64,000 bases of DNA from Allobosea sp. (GTDB lineage: Bacteria > Pseudomonadota > Alphaproteobacteria > Rhizobiales > Beijerinckiaceae). The stretch is from assembly GCF_030695125.1 (NCBI RefSeq), contig NZ_JAUYTP010000016.1:1-64000 (forward strand), in the 5' to 3' direction. A program made the position numbers and the translations under genes. The notes beneath the pieces are model-generated. The model was not told the DNA's origin. It did no database searches and saw nothing but the letters and a program-made list of their open reading frames with translations. Positions 43,517-53,813 of the stretch are shown piece by piece (within the stretch, counting starts at the first letter, position 1; every line of letters begins with the position of its first letter).

Positions 43517-44902
43517 GTGAACAGCCTTCTCGTTGCAGCGTCTCCGGCCGCGATCCCCGTCCATTGCGTCACGAAAGCCGGTCTGCCGGTTGTTCTCGCC
43601 GGTCTACCGCTGGAAGCGCGCCGCTTCGCCGAGGCGCAGGGCTTTACAGCCGGGCCCGGGCAGCATGTCGTCCTGCCCGACGCGTCGGGTGCGGTCGCCG
43701 CCGTGCTGCTGGGCGTCGAGGGCGCCGATGCGCGCCGGCGCGACCCCTTCGCGCCGGGGCGGCTGGCGGCCCTGCTGCCGGCCGGCGATTATGTGCTGAG
43801 CGGCGAGATGGGCGATCCCGACCTCGCTGCGCTCGGCTGGCTGCTCCAGGGCTATCGTTTCGAGCGCTACCGCAAGCCCGCCCCCGCCACCGCGCGCCTG
43901 GTTCTGCCCGAGGGCATGGACGGCGAGGATCTGCTCCGCATGGCCGGCTCCGTCGCGCTCGCCCGCGATCTCGTCAACACGCCGGCCAACGACATGGGGC
44001 CCGCCGAGATCGAGGCGGCGATCCGCGCGCTGGGGGACGAGGCCGGCGCTGTGGTCACCGCCATCGTCGGCGACGACCTCATTGCCCGCAATTTCCCGAT
44101 GATCCATGCGGTCGGCCGCGCCTCGCCGCGTGCCCCGCGGCTGATCGACCTGGTCTGGGGCGATCCGGCCCATCCCAAGGTCACGCTGGTCGGGAAGGGC
44201 GTCGCCTTCGACACGGGCGGGCTCGACCTCAAGCCCTCCGCCGGCATGCTGCTGATGAAGAAGGACATGGGCGGAGCGGCCGCCGCCATCGCCGCGGCAC
44301 GCATGATCATGCTGGCGGAGCTGCCGGTGCGGCTGCGCCTGCTCGTGCCGGCAGTCGAGAACGCGGTATCGGGTTCGTCCTTCCGCCCCGGCGACGTGCT
44401 GCTCAGCCGCAAGGGCTTGTCCGTCGAGATCGGCAACACCGATGCGGAGGGGCGCCTGATCCTGGCCGACGCCCTGGCGCTGGCCGATGAGGAGGCGCCC
44501 GAACTCCTGATCGACTACGCCACCCTGACCGGCGCCGCCCGGACCGCGCTGGGGCCGGAGCTGCCGCCCTTCTACACCCATGACGACGGGCTCGCCTCCG
44601 AGATCATGCGGCTCGGGCAGGCGGTCAACGACCCCGTCTGGCGCATGCCGCTCTGGTCGCCTTACGAGCGGATGCTCGATTCCCGCATCGCCGATCTCAA
44701 CCATGTCTCGGGCGGCAGCTTCGCCGGTTCCGTGACGGCGGCGCTCTTCCTCAACCGCTTCGTCGAGAAGACCGATTCCTACGCCCATTTCGACATCTAT
44801 GCCTGGAACCCCTCCCCGAAGCCCGGACGGCCGGAAGGTGGCGAATGCCAGGCGGCGCGGCTGACCTATGCGCTGGTCAGGCAGCTCTACCCGCTCGGTT
44901 AA
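43517..44902 (+). CDS. Leucyl aminopeptidase family protein (M17)
   Basis: A 461-residue cytosolic dimetal aminopeptidase of the PepA/PepB family. Motifs are VTLVGKGVAFDTGGLDLKPS near residue 225 with the catalytic Lys, MLLMKKDMGGAAAAIAAA near 250, and the family signature NTDAEGRLILADAL near 304-317 with metal ligands Asp and Glu. The start is a GTG at 43517. Its N-terminal domain is short, closer to PepB-like members. It is divergent from tadD and followed by a MarR regulator. Confidence 0.92.
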   Translation: MNSLLVAASPAAIPVHCVTKAGLPVVLAGLPLEARRFAEAQGFTAGPGQHVVLPDASGAVAAVLLGVEGADARRRDPFAPGRLAALLPAGDYVLSGEMGDPDLAALGWLLQGYRFERYRKPAPATARLVLPEGMDGEDLLRMAGSVALARDLVNTPANDMGPAEIEAAIRALGDEAGAVVTAIVGDDLIARNFPMIHAVGRASPRAPRLIDLVWGDPAHPKVTLVGKGVAFDTGGLDLKPSAGMLLMKKDMGGAAAAIAAARMIMLAELPVRLRLLVPAVENAVSGSSFRPGDVLLSRKGLSVEIGNTDAEGRLILADALALADEEAPELLIDYATLTGAARTALGPELPPFYTHDDGLASEIMRLGQAVNDPVWRMPLWSPYERMLDSRIADLNHVSGGSFAGSVTAALFLNRFVEKTDSYAHFDIYAWNPSPKPGRPEGGECQAARLTYALVRQLYPLG

Positions 44903-44983
44903 GGCTGTCGCGAGAAGGCGATTGCGCCGGCCGGGCCGCGCGATAATGATACGGACCCGTAACGATCGGGACCGCACGCGCTC

Positions 44984-45337
44984 ATGCCTCTGGAGATCAG
45001 GCCCTCTCAGGCGCTCAGATTATGGCGCCAGGTCCATCTCGATCTCGTGCGGGACGGGCAGTCCGACCTGTCGGCGCGCCAGACCGCCATCCTGCTGACG
45101 ATCTATCTGGAGCTGCCGCCGCACACGGTGCGCGGTCTGGCGGCGCAACTGGGCGTCACCAAGCCGGTCATCACCCGGGCTCTGGACAGCATGGGCAAGC
45201 TCGGCCTCGTGACGCGCAAGCGCGACGAGTTCGACCGCCGCAACGTCGTGATCCAGCGCACGGTCGCCGGTGCGCTCGCGGTGGAGCGACTGGCGGATCT
45301 CGTGGTCGAGCGCGCCCGGGAGATCGGCGGCGGCTGA
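44984..45337 (+). CDS. MarR-family transcriptional regulator
   Basis: A 117-residue winged-helix protein, short for MarR. HTH residues are RQTAILLTIYLELPPHTVRG then LAAQLGVTKPVITRALDSM (recognition helix near residues 56-70) and a wing LVTRKRDEFDRRNVVIQ. MarR proteins are dimeric repressors relieved by phenolic or other small ligands. It stands between the aminopeptidase gene and a META-domain gene; no obvious operator or efflux target is adjacent. The start is an ATG at 44984 without a clear ribosome binding site. Confidence 0.85.
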   Translation: MPLEIRPSQALRLWRQVHLDLVRDGQSDLSARQTAILLTIYLELPPHTVRGLAAQLGVTKPVITRALDSMGKLGLVTRKRDEFDRRNVVIQRTVAGALAVERLADLVVERAREIGGG

Positions 45338-45401
45338 ACGGGCTCGGGTGACGGAAGGGGGGCGTTGCGCTTATGCTCGCCACCTGCGTCGGGGAATCAT
45401 C

Positions 45402-46106
45402 ATGGTCTGGACACGCCGCCTCGGCCCATTCGCCGGTTTCCTCGCTCTCGTCCTGAGCCAGGGTGCACTGGCGGCCCCGCTCGGCGCCCCGCCCTATACC
45501 GCGCGCGGTCAGGAGCCGGGCTGGCGACTGTCCATCACGCAGGACATCATCGCCCTGGAGATGGCGAGCGGCGAACGTTTGCAGGCGCCAACGCCAAGGG
45601 CGCGAAGGAACGGCGGACGCGCGCGCTACGACGTCGTTTTCGAAGGGCGCCCGGCCAGGATCGCGATCGAGCGCCGTCTCTGCCGCGACACGATGAGCGG
45701 GATGCCGCATCCCGACACCGTCGCGATCCTGCAACGTCAGCCGGTCCTGCGGGGCTGTGGCGGCGAACCGCGTGATCTTCTCACTGTTGGCGCATGGCGC
45801 ATCACGCACGTGGCCGGTCGGCGCGTGCTCGGCAAGACCCGGCCGACACTGGAGTTTCTCGCCGATGGCGGGCTTGCCGGCGACGGGTCGTGCAACCGCT
45901 TCCGGACATCCTACACGCTGACCGGTGAAGGTCTCACGCTGGGTCCCGCCGCGGCGACGATGATGGCCTGCGACCCTGCGGTCATGGCGCAGGAGCAGGT
46001 TCTGCTGCGCCGGCTTGAAGGCGTCCGCAGCTTCGACATTCGCCGCGACGGCGCCCTCGTCCTCAACGGCAAGGACGGAGCGGCGCTGGTGGCGCGCCGC
46101 CCCTGA
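45402..46106 (+). CDS. Secreted META-domain protein
   Basis: A 234-residue protein with a signal peptide (TRRLGPFAGFLALVLSQGAL, cleaved near ALAAP). The first half resembles the small membrane-protein module often fused to META (WRLSITQDIIALEMASGE, DTMSGMPHPDTVAI). The C-terminal META domain runs from about residue 133 (WRITHVAGRRVLG, LEFLADGGLAGDGSCNRF, MMACDPAVMAQEQVLLRRLEG). META (HslJ-like) proteins are linked to heat shock and novobiocin tolerance. The start at 45402 opens the signal peptide. It runs directly into the NlpC/P60 gene. Confidence 0.82.
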   Translation: MVWTRRLGPFAGFLALVLSQGALAAPLGAPPYTARGQEPGWRLSITQDIIALEMASGERLQAPTPRARRNGGRARYDVVFEGRPARIAIERRLCRDTMSGMPHPDTVAILQRQPVLRGCGGEPRDLLTVGAWRITHVAGRRVLGKTRPTLEFLADGGLAGDGSCNRFRTSYTLTGEGLTLGPAAATMMACDPAVMAQEQVLLRRLEGVRSFDIRRDGALVLNGKDGAALVARRP

Positions 46107-46107
46107 G

Positions 46108-46995
46108 ATGGATCCCCGACACATGAACACGACGCTCGACCGCCGGCTCACGCCGTCTCGCCCCGATCTGGCGGCCCGCCATCTGGAAGGCCTCGTCGAG
46201 GCGCGCGCCTTTGTCGATCCCGTTGCGATGCGGGTCGCCGCCCCTTTTGCGCCCGTGCGTCGCGAGCCGCGCCCCGATGCGCCGCTCGATACCGAGGCGC
46301 TCTGCGGCGAGGCGGTCGACGTCTATGAGCGGTTCGAGGGCTGGGCCTGGGTCCAGCTCCGTTCGGACGGCTATGTCGGCTATGTTCCCGACGACGCCCT
46401 GCGTGCCGATTCCCTTGCTCCGACCCACCGGGTCAGCGCCCTGCGGACCTTCGTCTATCCCGGCCCCTCGATGAAGCTGCCGCCCTTGGCGGCACTCTCG
46501 CTGGGGGCGGGCGTGACGGTGACGGGCGAGTCCGGCGAGTTCGCCACCCTGTCGGAGTTCGGCCGCTATGCCACCGGCTACGTCTTCGCCGGCCATGTAG
46601 CGTCGTTGGCGACGCCCGCGCCCGATTTCGTCGGCGTCGCCGAGCAGTTCCTGAACGTGCCCTATCTCTGGGGCGGCAAGACCAGCCTCGGCCTTGACTG
46701 TTCCGGCCTGACGCAGCTCGCTTTGGCGGCGGCCGGAATCGCCTCGCCACGCGATTCCGACATGCTGGAGAAGGCGATCGGCCAGCCCGTGACCTTTGAC
46801 GACAGCCTGCGCGGCCTGCAGCGCGGCGATCTCGTCTTCTGGAAAGGCCATGTCGGCATCCTCACCGACCCGGACACCCTGCTCCACGCCACCGCCTATT
46901 CAATGACCGTGATGAGTGAGCCGCTGCGCACCGCCCGCGATCGCATCCAGGCCAAGAGCTTCGGCGCGATCACGAGCATCCGGCGGATCGGCTAA
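46108..46995 (+). CDS. NlpC/P60-family cysteine peptidase with SH3-like domains
   Basis: A 295-residue protein. Bacterial SH3-like regions occupy about residues 45-160 ([31 protein letters not shown]). The NlpC/P60 domain follows from about 175: Cys in [12 protein letters not shown] near 195, His in [11 protein letters not shown] near 250 and a polar residue in LLHATAY near 262 complete the catalytic set. Such C40 peptidases cleave stem-peptide bonds in murein. No signal peptide is obvious, so recycling of cell-wall peptides in the cytoplasm is likely. The end overlaps the mutS end by 4 bp, convergent. Confidence 0.9.
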   Translation: MDPRHMNTTLDRRLTPSRPDLAARHLEGLVEARAFVDPVAMRVAAPFAPVRREPRPDAPLDTEALCGEAVDVYERFEGWAWVQLRSDGYVGYVPDDALRADSLAPTHRVSALRTFVYPGPSMKLPPLAALSLGAGVTVTGESGEFATLSEFGRYATGYVFAGHVASLATPAPDFVGVAEQFLNVPYLWGGKTSLGLDCSGLTQLALAAAGIASPRDSDMLEKAIGQPVTFDDSLRGLQRGDLVFWKGHVGILTDPDTLLHATAYSMTVMSEPLRTARDRIQAKSFGAITSIRRIG

Positions 46996-49733
46996 CCCAG
47001 CCCCTTCAGCCGATAAAGCGCCTCCAGCGCCTCGCGCGGCGTCATCTCGTCGAGATCGAGTCCGCCCAGCGCCAGCCGCAGCGGATCTTCGGCCGGCTGG
47101 GCCGGTGCCGGCGCTGCCCGCCGTTGCGGGGCGGCAAACAGCGGCAGATCGTCGACGAGCGAGGCGGCGGGCTTCTCGCGCTCGCTCTTCTCCAACTCGC
47201 TCAGGATCGCCCGCGCTCGCTCGACCACGGCCGGAGGCAGCCCGGCGAGCTTGGCGACCTGGATGCCGTAGGATCGGTCCGCGGCGCCCGGCACGACCTC
47301 ATGCAGGAAGATGACCTCGCCGTTCCATTCGGTGACGCGCACGGTCGCGTTGCTGACGCGCGCCAGCCGGTCGCCGAGCGCGGTCAGCTCGTGATAATGC
47401 GTCGCAAACAGCCCCCGGCAGCGATTGACCTCGTGCAGATGCTCGATCGCCGCCCAGGCGATCGAGAGGCCGTCGAAGGTCGCGGTTCCCCGCCCGATCT
47501 CGTCGAGGATGACGAGCGCGCGCGGGCCGGCCTGGTTGAGGATCGCGGCGGTCTCGACCATCTCGACCATGAAGGTCGAGCGGCCCCGCGCCAGATCGTC
47601 GGCGGCGCCGACGCGCGAGAACAGCCGGTCGACAATGCCGATATGGGCGCTCGCCGCCGGCACGAAGGCGCCCATCTGTGCGAGCACCGCGATCAGCGCG
47701 TTCTGGCGCAGGAAGGTCGATTTACCGGCCATGTTGGGGCCGGTGATCAGGCAGATGCGGCCGCCCTTCGCGGCGGGATCGGGCGGCGAAAGCTCGGTCT
47801 CGTTGGCGACGAAGGGCTTGCCGTCGCGCTTCAACGCCGCCTCGACGACGGGGTGGCGGCCCGCCTGGATGGTGAAGGCCTCGCTGGCGTCTATCAGCGG
47901 TCGGCACCAGCCCTCGCGTGCGGCGAGTTCGGCCAGCCCCGCCGCGACATCGATCTCGGCAAGCGCGGCCGCAGCCCGCTTGATCGGCTCGCCATGGGCC
48001 AGCACGGCCTCGCTCAGGGCGGCGAAGATGCCAAGCTCGAGCTTGAGCGCGCGGTCGGCGGCCGACGCGATCTTCGCCTCAAGCCCGCCGAGCTCGACGG
48101 AGGAGAAGCGCATCGCGTCCGACATCGTCTGGCGATGCACGAAGACCGCCCGCCAGGGCTCCTTCAGGAAATCCTCGCCGATGGCCTGGGGCACCTCGAC
48201 GAAATAGCCCAGCATCGAATTGTGCTTGATCCGCAGCGTGCGGCAGCCGGTCTCGGCGGCGTAGCGCGCCTGCAACTGCGCGATCACCTTGCGCGAATCG
48301 ACCTGGAGCAGCCGCAACTCGTCGAGCGCGGGATCGTGGCCCTCGCGCACGAAGCGCCCGTCGCGCCGGTTGAGCGGCAATTCGTCGGCGAGCGTTGCCT
48401 CGAGCCGGGTCGGCAGGTCGGGGTCGATCTCGGACAGGGCGCGCGAGGCTTTGGCGAGCTCGGCGGGCAATGCAGCCCGGCCCAGCAGCATAGCGACGAT
48501 GGCGCGGGCGGCAGTGAGGCCTGCGCCCAGCGCCGCGAGGTCGCGCGGCCCGCCGCGGTCGAGCGAGAGCCGTGCCAGCGCCCGCGCGATATCGGGCACC
48601 TTGGCGAGCATGGCCTGCAGGTCTTCGCGCAGCGCGCCGTCGGCGACCAGCGCCTCGACGGCGTCATGGCGCTGCGCGATCGCCTGCGGATCGGTGAGCG
48701 GGCCCGCCAGGCGTTCCGCCAGCAGCCGCGCCCCGCCCGGCGTCACCGTGCGGTCGATCGCCGCCAGAAGGCTGCCGCCGCGCTCGCCCGCCAAGGTCCG
48801 CGTCAACTCGAGATTGGCCCGGGTCGCGGCATCGATCAGCATCGTGTCGGAGCCGGCATCGCGCACCGGTGGCGACAGCGGCGGGCGGGCGCCGAACTGC
48901 GTGCGCTCGACATAGGCGAGCGCGGCGCCGGCCGCGGCGACCTCGGCCCGGCTGAAGCTGCCGAAGGCGTCGAGCGTGGCGACGCCGAAGAACGCCTGCA
49001 GCCGGCGCTCGGCGGAGGCCGCATCCAGCCCCTCGCGCGCCAGCGGCGTCACCGGCACGCCCACCTCGCGCCAGAACGCCTTCAGCTCCGGATCGTCATG
49101 AATCGCATCGGGGCAGACGATCTCGCGCGGTTCAAGCCGGGCGAACTCGATCGCGAGCCGCTCCTGGGGCGCCTCCATCACGCTGAAGCGCCCGGTCGAG
49201 ATGTCGATCGCGGCGATGCCGTAGAGCGCGCTCGCATCGCCGAGCTTTCGCCTGGACACGGCGACCAGCAGGCTGGCGCGGCCGGGTTCGAGCAGGCGCT
49301 CCTCGGTGATGGTGCCTGGCGTGACCAGACGCACCACGTCGCGCCGCACCACGGATTTCGGCCCGCGCTTCTTCGCCTCGGCGGGGTCCTCGATCTGCTC
49401 GCAGACCGCGACGCGGTGGCCCGCCGCGATCAGCCTCTGGAGATAGTCGTCGGCGCGATCCACCGGCACGCCGCACATCGGGATGTCGTCGCCCTGGTGC
49501 CTGCCGCGTTTGGTCAGCACGATTCCCAGCGTGCGCGAGGCGATCTCGGCATCCGCGAAGAACAACTCGTAGAAATCGCCCATCCTGTAGAACAGCAGGC
49601 AATCGGGATTGGCGGCTTTGATCTCGACATATTGCGCCATCATCGGCGTGACGCGGGCCGTTTCCTCACGGGCGGCCACGGCTGTGACGGGTTGATCGGC
49701 CTGATCGGGGAGAGCGGGGCTGGCTGTTTGCAT
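46992..49733 (-). CDS. mutS: DNA mismatch repair protein MutS
   Basis: MutS recognises mismatches and starts repair with MutL. The 913-residue protein has the N-terminal mismatch domain ([26 protein letters not shown], where the Phe-x-Glu pair is FYELF), connector, core and clamp, and the ATPase with Walker [16 protein letters not shown] near residues 662-676, plus [14 protein letters not shown] and [16 protein letters not shown]. It is slightly longer than the usual 850-880 residues because of an N-terminal extension of about 30 residues. It is monocistronic; a perfect 16-bp palindrome sits just upstream of the start. Confidence 0.98.
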   Translation of the reverse strand: MQTASPALPDQADQPVTAVAAREETARVTPMMAQYVEIKAANPDCLLFYRMGDFYELFFADAEIASRTLGIVLTKRGRHQGDDIPMCGVPVDRADDYLQRLIAAGHRVAVCEQIEDPAEAKKRGPKSVVRRDVVRLVTPGTITEERLLEPGRASLLVAVSRRKLGDASALYGIAAIDISTGRFSVMEAPQERLAIEFARLEPREIVCPDAIHDDPELKAFWREVGVPVTPLAREGLDAASAERRLQAFFGVATLDAFGSFSRAEVAAAGAALAYVERTQFGARPPLSPPVRDAGSDTMLIDAATRANLELTRTLAGERGGSLLAAIDRTVTPGGARLLAERLAGPLTDPQAIAQRHDAVEALVADGALREDLQAMLAKVPDIARALARLSLDRGGPRDLAALGAGLTAARAIVAMLLGRAALPAELAKASRALSEIDPDLPTRLEATLADELPLNRRDGRFVREGHDPALDELRLLQVDSRKVIAQLQARYAAETGCRTLRIKHNSMLGYFVEVPQAIGEDFLKEPWRAVFVHRQTMSDAMRFSSVELGGLEAKIASAADRALKLELGIFAALSEAVLAHGEPIKRAAAALAEIDVAAGLAELAAREGWCRPLIDASEAFTIQAGRHPVVEAALKRDGKPFVANETELSPPDPAAKGGRICLITGPNMAGKSTFLRQNALIAVLAQMGAFVPAASAHIGIVDRLFSRVGAADDLARGRSTFMVEMVETAAILNQAGPRALVILDEIGRGTATFDGLSIAWAAIEHLHEVNRCRGLFATHYHELTALGDRLARVSNATVRVTEWNGEVIFLHEVVPGAADRSYGIQVAKLAGLPPAVVERARAILSELEKSEREKPAASLVDDLPLFAAPQRRAAPAPAQPAEDPLRLALGGLDLDEMTPREALEALYRLKGLG

Positions 49734-49739
49734 CGTCCC

Positions 49740-49755
49740 AAAACGCTAGCGTTTT
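49740..49755. promoter_or_regulatory. Perfect palindrome at the mutS start
   Basis: AAAACGCTAGCGTTTT is a perfect 16-bp palindrome six bases upstream of the mutS start codon, overlapping its leader. It could be an operator. It ends in TTTT on both strands, but a palindrome without a loop makes a poor terminator. Role unknown. Confidence 0.45.
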
Positions 49756-49918
49756 GAGGCCGCCTTGGAAACCATTGCGCCTGTGCCCGTGGGTCCTATG
49801 GGCTTTTTGATGTGGATGCGGCCAACCGATCCCAGACTGCAACAAGGTTCAGGATTCGTTAGCAGCAATCGAAGTAGATCAGGGAGACGCCGTCTTCAGC
49901 CGCAGCAGGCAAGGCCAT

Positions 49919-51754
49919 ATGCTACTGGAATTGACCAGAGGTCTCGGTTACCTGATCGTCGCTGCGGTGCTTGTCCCGCTGGCGACGCAGCGCCTGGGTG
50001 AACATCACACGCTTCGCCAGATCGTCATCGGGTTGGTGTTCGCCGCCGGCGGTTCTGCCAGCATGTTCGATCCGATCATCGTGCAGCCCGGCATTCTGCT
50101 CGACTTCCGCAATTTTGCCGCCGTTTTCGCGGGCCCTCTGGGCGGTCCCGTCGCAGCGGTCGTCTCCGCTGCGGGCATGGCCGCCGTCAGGATCTACATC
50201 GGTGGCGCTGGGGCGGAAGCCGGGGTCGTCGGCCTCGTCCTGTGCTCGGCCATCGGGGTCGCCGTGTCGATTTGGCTCCGGCGCTCGGGGCGAGTCCTGA
50301 CGATCGGCGGTTTCGTCGGCTTGAGCCTCGTCGCCGCCTGGATGCCGGTCGCCATGATTGTGGCCTATGTCCCGTTTCCCAGGGCCTGGGATCTGATCGT
50401 GGCCATTTCCGGCCCGTCCGCGACCGCCGTCAATGTCCTGGGCTCGCTATTGATCGGGTTCATCATCAAGAGTGATCACGAGCGGGTTGAGGCGATGCTG
50501 CGGCTGGAAGCCTGCACCGCCAACATGCCAGGCGTCCTCTACCAGAAGATCCTCAAGCCCGACGGCACGATCCACCACAAGCTGGCCAATTCCCGGATCG
50601 AGGAGTTTCTCGACGTCACGCGTGAGGAGGTCGAGCGCGATCCGGAGAGCTGGCTGCGCTGGATGCTGCCGGAAGACCGTGAGTTTCTGGCCAAGGCCAA
50701 TGCCAAGGCCGCCGCCGAGCGGACCCTGAAGCCCTGGCGCTTCGAAGCCCGGCACCGGCGCGATGACGGCTCCCTCGTCTGGCTGCGGACGGATGCCGCA
50801 CCGCGTCGGTTGACGGATGGCTCGATCTGCTGGGATGGCATCATGACGGATGTCACCGCGGAGCGCACCCTTGCCGAGCGGCAGCAGGCGCTCGACGACG
50901 ATCGCAAGCTCGCGCTCGAGGATCTTGCCACGCAGCTCGAGGTGACCGTCGGCAAGGCCTTGCAGGAGGTCGCGACCTCCGTTCGCGATATGCATGAGGC
51001 CGCCAACGCGATGGCCGGCAGCGCCCACAACACGGCGCTGCGCGCCGGCGAGGTCACGCGCGAAGCCGACGTAGCCTCGCGTCGCGTCGGCAGCGTCGCG
51101 GTCGCGGCCGAGGAAATCGAGGCGTCGATCCGCGAACTGACCCGCCAGACCGCACATGCCGACCAGACCGTGCGCGCGGCGGCGAGCTACGTCCGCACCA
51201 CCCGCCGCGACGTCGCCGGACTGGGCGAAGCCGCCGACAAGGTCAGCTCCGTCCTCGATTTCATCGAGGACATCGCATCGCGTACCAATCTGCTGGCGCT
51301 GAATGCCACGATCGAGGCGGCGCGCGCCGGAGCCGCCGGACGCGGCTTTGCGGTGGTGGCCGGCGAGGTCAAGAATCTCGCCGAACAGACCCAGAAGGCG
51401 ACGCGCGACATCGCGACGACATTGCAGGACATCCGTGGCGCAGCCGCGACGGCGTCCGACGCAGTCGCTCACATCGAGGGCACGATGACGACGATCGAGC
51501 AGACGTCGGGGGCCATCGCGGGGGTCGTCAGCCGCCAGGCCGACATCGCCTCGACGATCACCGTGGATGCGCAGGCCGTCGCCGGCAGCACGAGCGCCGT
51601 CACCGCCAGCGTCGGATCGGTGGCCGACGAGGTTTCCGTGACCGGCAGTGCGGCTGAACGGGTCCTCGATGTCGCCCGCAGGGTCGACGAGCAGACGGTT
51701 TCGCTCGATCGCTATGTCGGCGAGTTCGTCGGCAGTCTGCGCCGCCGCCTCTGA
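49919..51754 (+). CDS. Methyl-accepting chemotaxis protein with 5TM (5TMR-LYT-like) and PAS domains, copy 1
   Basis: A 611-residue receptor. An N-terminal block of five to six helices (residues 1-185) has the 5TMR-type [20 protein letters not shown] segment. A PAS domain (about residues 190-315; [45 protein letters not shown]) follows. The signalling domain (about 330-600) has the hairpin [20 protein letters not shown]. No HAMP domain and no C-terminal CheB/CheR tether are seen. It is a tandem paralogue of the next gene. The 5TM block probably senses a membrane ligand, and PAS an internal cue. No che genes are near. Confidence 0.9.
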   Translation: MLLELTRGLGYLIVAAVLVPLATQRLGEHHTLRQIVIGLVFAAGGSASMFDPIIVQPGILLDFRNFAAVFAGPLGGPVAAVVSAAGMAAVRIYIGGAGAEAGVVGLVLCSAIGVAVSIWLRRSGRVLTIGGFVGLSLVAAWMPVAMIVAYVPFPRAWDLIVAISGPSATAVNVLGSLLIGFIIKSDHERVEAMLRLEACTANMPGVLYQKILKPDGTIHHKLANSRIEEFLDVTREEVERDPESWLRWMLPEDREFLAKANAKAAAERTLKPWRFEARHRRDDGSLVWLRTDAAPRRLTDGSICWDGIMTDVTAERTLAERQQALDDDRKLALEDLATQLEVTVGKALQEVATSVRDMHEAANAMAGSAHNTALRAGEVTREADVASRRVGSVAVAAEEIEASIRELTRQTAHADQTVRAAASYVRTTRRDVAGLGEAADKVSSVLDFIEDIASRTNLLALNATIEAARAGAAGRGFAVVAGEVKNLAEQTQKATRDIATTLQDIRGAAATASDAVAHIEGTMTTIEQTSGAIAGVVSRQADIASTITVDAQAVAGSTSAVTASVGSVADEVSVTGSAAERVLDVARRVDEQTVSLDRYVGEFVGSLRRRL

Positions 51755-51840
51755 GCCAGCCCGTGCCAATGGGGCGTCGTTAGGAGACCGTTCAGCAATC
51801 GCGCCGATGGTTAGGGTATCGTTACCCGGACATTTTCCCG

Positions 51841-53673
51841 ATGCTGCTGATCGTCGCTCTCATCGAGAGCCTCTCCTTCATCCTGCTGGCGGCGCTCGCG
51901 GTCACCGTGGTGACGCCCCTGCTCGAACGCCACGCCGTCGCATACCGATTGACGGTCGGCCTGCTGTTCACCGGGGCGGGGCTGCTGAGCATGGCCAATC
52001 CCTTTATGCTCGAACCCGGCGTCACAGTGAGTTCACGCAACGTCGCGTCCCTGCTGGCGGCGGCCTTCGGGGGGCCGGTGGCCGCCGTGGTCGTGTCGGG
52101 TGGTCTCGGGATCGCGCGCTATGCCAATGGCGGCAGCGGGATGGCCATGGGTATCGCGGGCATCCTGCTCAGCGCTGCGCTGGGACTGGGCATCTTCCTG
52201 CGCAAGCCCATAAGCGAACGCACGGCGTCCAGACAGGATGTTCCGCTAGTGGCGCTGGCCGCCGGCGTCGTCCTGCTGCCGCCTCTGCTCTTCCTGCCCA
52301 GCTGGGACCTGATCTGGCAGATGCTGTCCCAGGCCTTGCCCTCGACCCTGGTCGTCAACGTGCTGGGCGCCACGATGGCCGCGCTGATCATCGTCATCGA
52401 CGCTGAACGCCGTGAAATATCCTATCGCTTCAGAACGCTGGCGGAGCGTGTGCCCGGCACGCTCTATCAGCGCATCCTGCGTCCCGACGGAACGGTCAGC
52501 TATCGCTTCGCCTCGTTCCAGCTTGGCGATCTGCTGGGAATCCGGCAGGCGGATGTCGAGCGTGACGCCCGCGTCTGGATCGACAGGATGCTCCCCGAGG
52601 ACCGGGTCCGTTTCGAGGAGGCCTGCCGGACCGGCTTCGACGAGAAGGACAACTGGCGTCTGCATCTGCGCTATCACGGCAAGGACGGCGCGATCGTTGC
52701 CCTGCGCAGCGAAGCCACGCTGCGCAGCCTCCCGGACGGCACCTTGATCTGGGACGGTATCCTGTTCGACGTGACCGACGAACAGACGCTGGAAACACGC
52801 CGCGCCGATATCGAGGCCGCACGACGCAGCCAGCTCGACGAACTTGCAGGTCAGCTTGAGGTCACGGTCGGAAAGGCGCTGCAGGACGTCGCCCGTTCGG
52901 CCCGCAGCATGTACCAGGCGGCCAGCGCCATGGCCCAGAGCGCCGACAACACCACGAGCCGTGCCGTTGCCGCGACGCGCGAGGCCGAGAGCGCCTCAAG
53001 CCGGATCGGCAGCGTCGCCGTGGCGGCCGAGGAGATCGAGGCCTCGATCCGCGAATTGACCCGCCAGACCGAACATGCCGACCAGACCGCGCATGAGGCG
53101 GCAAGCTATGTTCGCGAAACCCAGCGCGACGTCGCGGGTCTCAACAGCGCCGCCGACAAGGCGAGCGATGTGCTCGACTTCATCGAGGACATCGCGGCAC
53201 GCACCAACCTGCTGGCGCTCAATGCGACCATCGAGGCGGCGCGGGCCGGCGCTGCGGGGCGGGGCTTTGCCGTCGTCGCCGCCGAGGTCAAGAACCTTGC
53301 CGAGCAGACCCAGAAGGCCACGCGCGACATCGCCGCGACATTGCAGGAAATCCGCCTCGCGGCTGCCACTGCATCCGGCGCGGTTGCGTTCATGGACAAG
53401 ACCATGAGCGACATGGAAGAGAGCTCCGGTGTGCTCACCCGCGTGGTCAACCGGCAGGCCGACATCGTCTCCACGATTGCCGCCGACGCGCAGGCCGTCG
53501 CCGGCAGCGCGATTCTGGTCACGAGCAATGTCGGCGCGGTCGGTGACGAGGCCCGGGTGACCGGGGATGCCGCGCGCCTCGTCGTGGATGCGGCCCGCAC
53601 GGTCGAGGAGCAGACCGGCCAGCTCGACCAGTATGTCGGCGACTTCGTCGCGGGTGTCCGCCGGCGTCTGTGA
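51841..53673 (+). CDS. Methyl-accepting chemotaxis protein with 5TM (5TMR-LYT-like) and PAS domains, copy 2
   Basis: A 610-residue paralogue of the preceding receptor in the same orientation, 86 bp downstream. The same three-part layout is seen: 5TM-like block ([21 protein letters not shown]), PAS ([33 protein letters not shown]) and signalling domain ([20 protein letters not shown]). The signalling part is nearly identical to copy 1, while the membrane part has diverged strongly, consistent with a duplication followed by change in ligand specificity. Both end in a basic RRRL tail. Confidence 0.9.
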   Translation: MLLIVALIESLSFILLAALAVTVVTPLLERHAVAYRLTVGLLFTGAGLLSMANPFMLEPGVTVSSRNVASLLAAAFGGPVAAVVVSGGLGIARYANGGSGMAMGIAGILLSAALGLGIFLRKPISERTASRQDVPLVALAAGVVLLPPLLFLPSWDLIWQMLSQALPSTLVVNVLGATMAALIIVIDAERREISYRFRTLAERVPGTLYQRILRPDGTVSYRFASFQLGDLLGIRQADVERDARVWIDRMLPEDRVRFEEACRTGFDEKDNWRLHLRYHGKDGAIVALRSEATLRSLPDGTLIWDGILFDVTDEQTLETRRADIEAARRSQLDELAGQLEVTVGKALQDVARSARSMYQAASAMAQSADNTTSRAVAATREAESASSRIGSVAVAAEEIEASIRELTRQTEHADQTAHEAASYVRETQRDVAGLNSAADKASDVLDFIEDIAARTNLLALNATIEAARAGAAGRGFAVVAAEVKNLAEQTQKATRDIAATLQEIRLAAATASGAVAFMDKTMSDMEESSGVLTRVVNRQADIVSTIAADAQAVAGSAILVTSNVGAVGDEARVTGDAARLVVDAARTVEEQTGQLDQYVGDFVAGVRRRL

Positions 53674-53813
53674 ACGGCGTCATCTGCGCCGTCGCGGCGC
53701 GGCTCGATCCCGCCTGTGCATGAGCGATGATCGACGCGTGCGGCTTGTGGGGGCGCTGGCGCTTGCCTATGGTCCGCGTCCTCCAGGAAACGCCGACAAA
53801 AAAGAACAATCCC

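Noticed and set aside
47124..49757. Long open frame on the plus strand opposite mutS
   Set aside because: It mirrors mutS codons; no recognisable domain.
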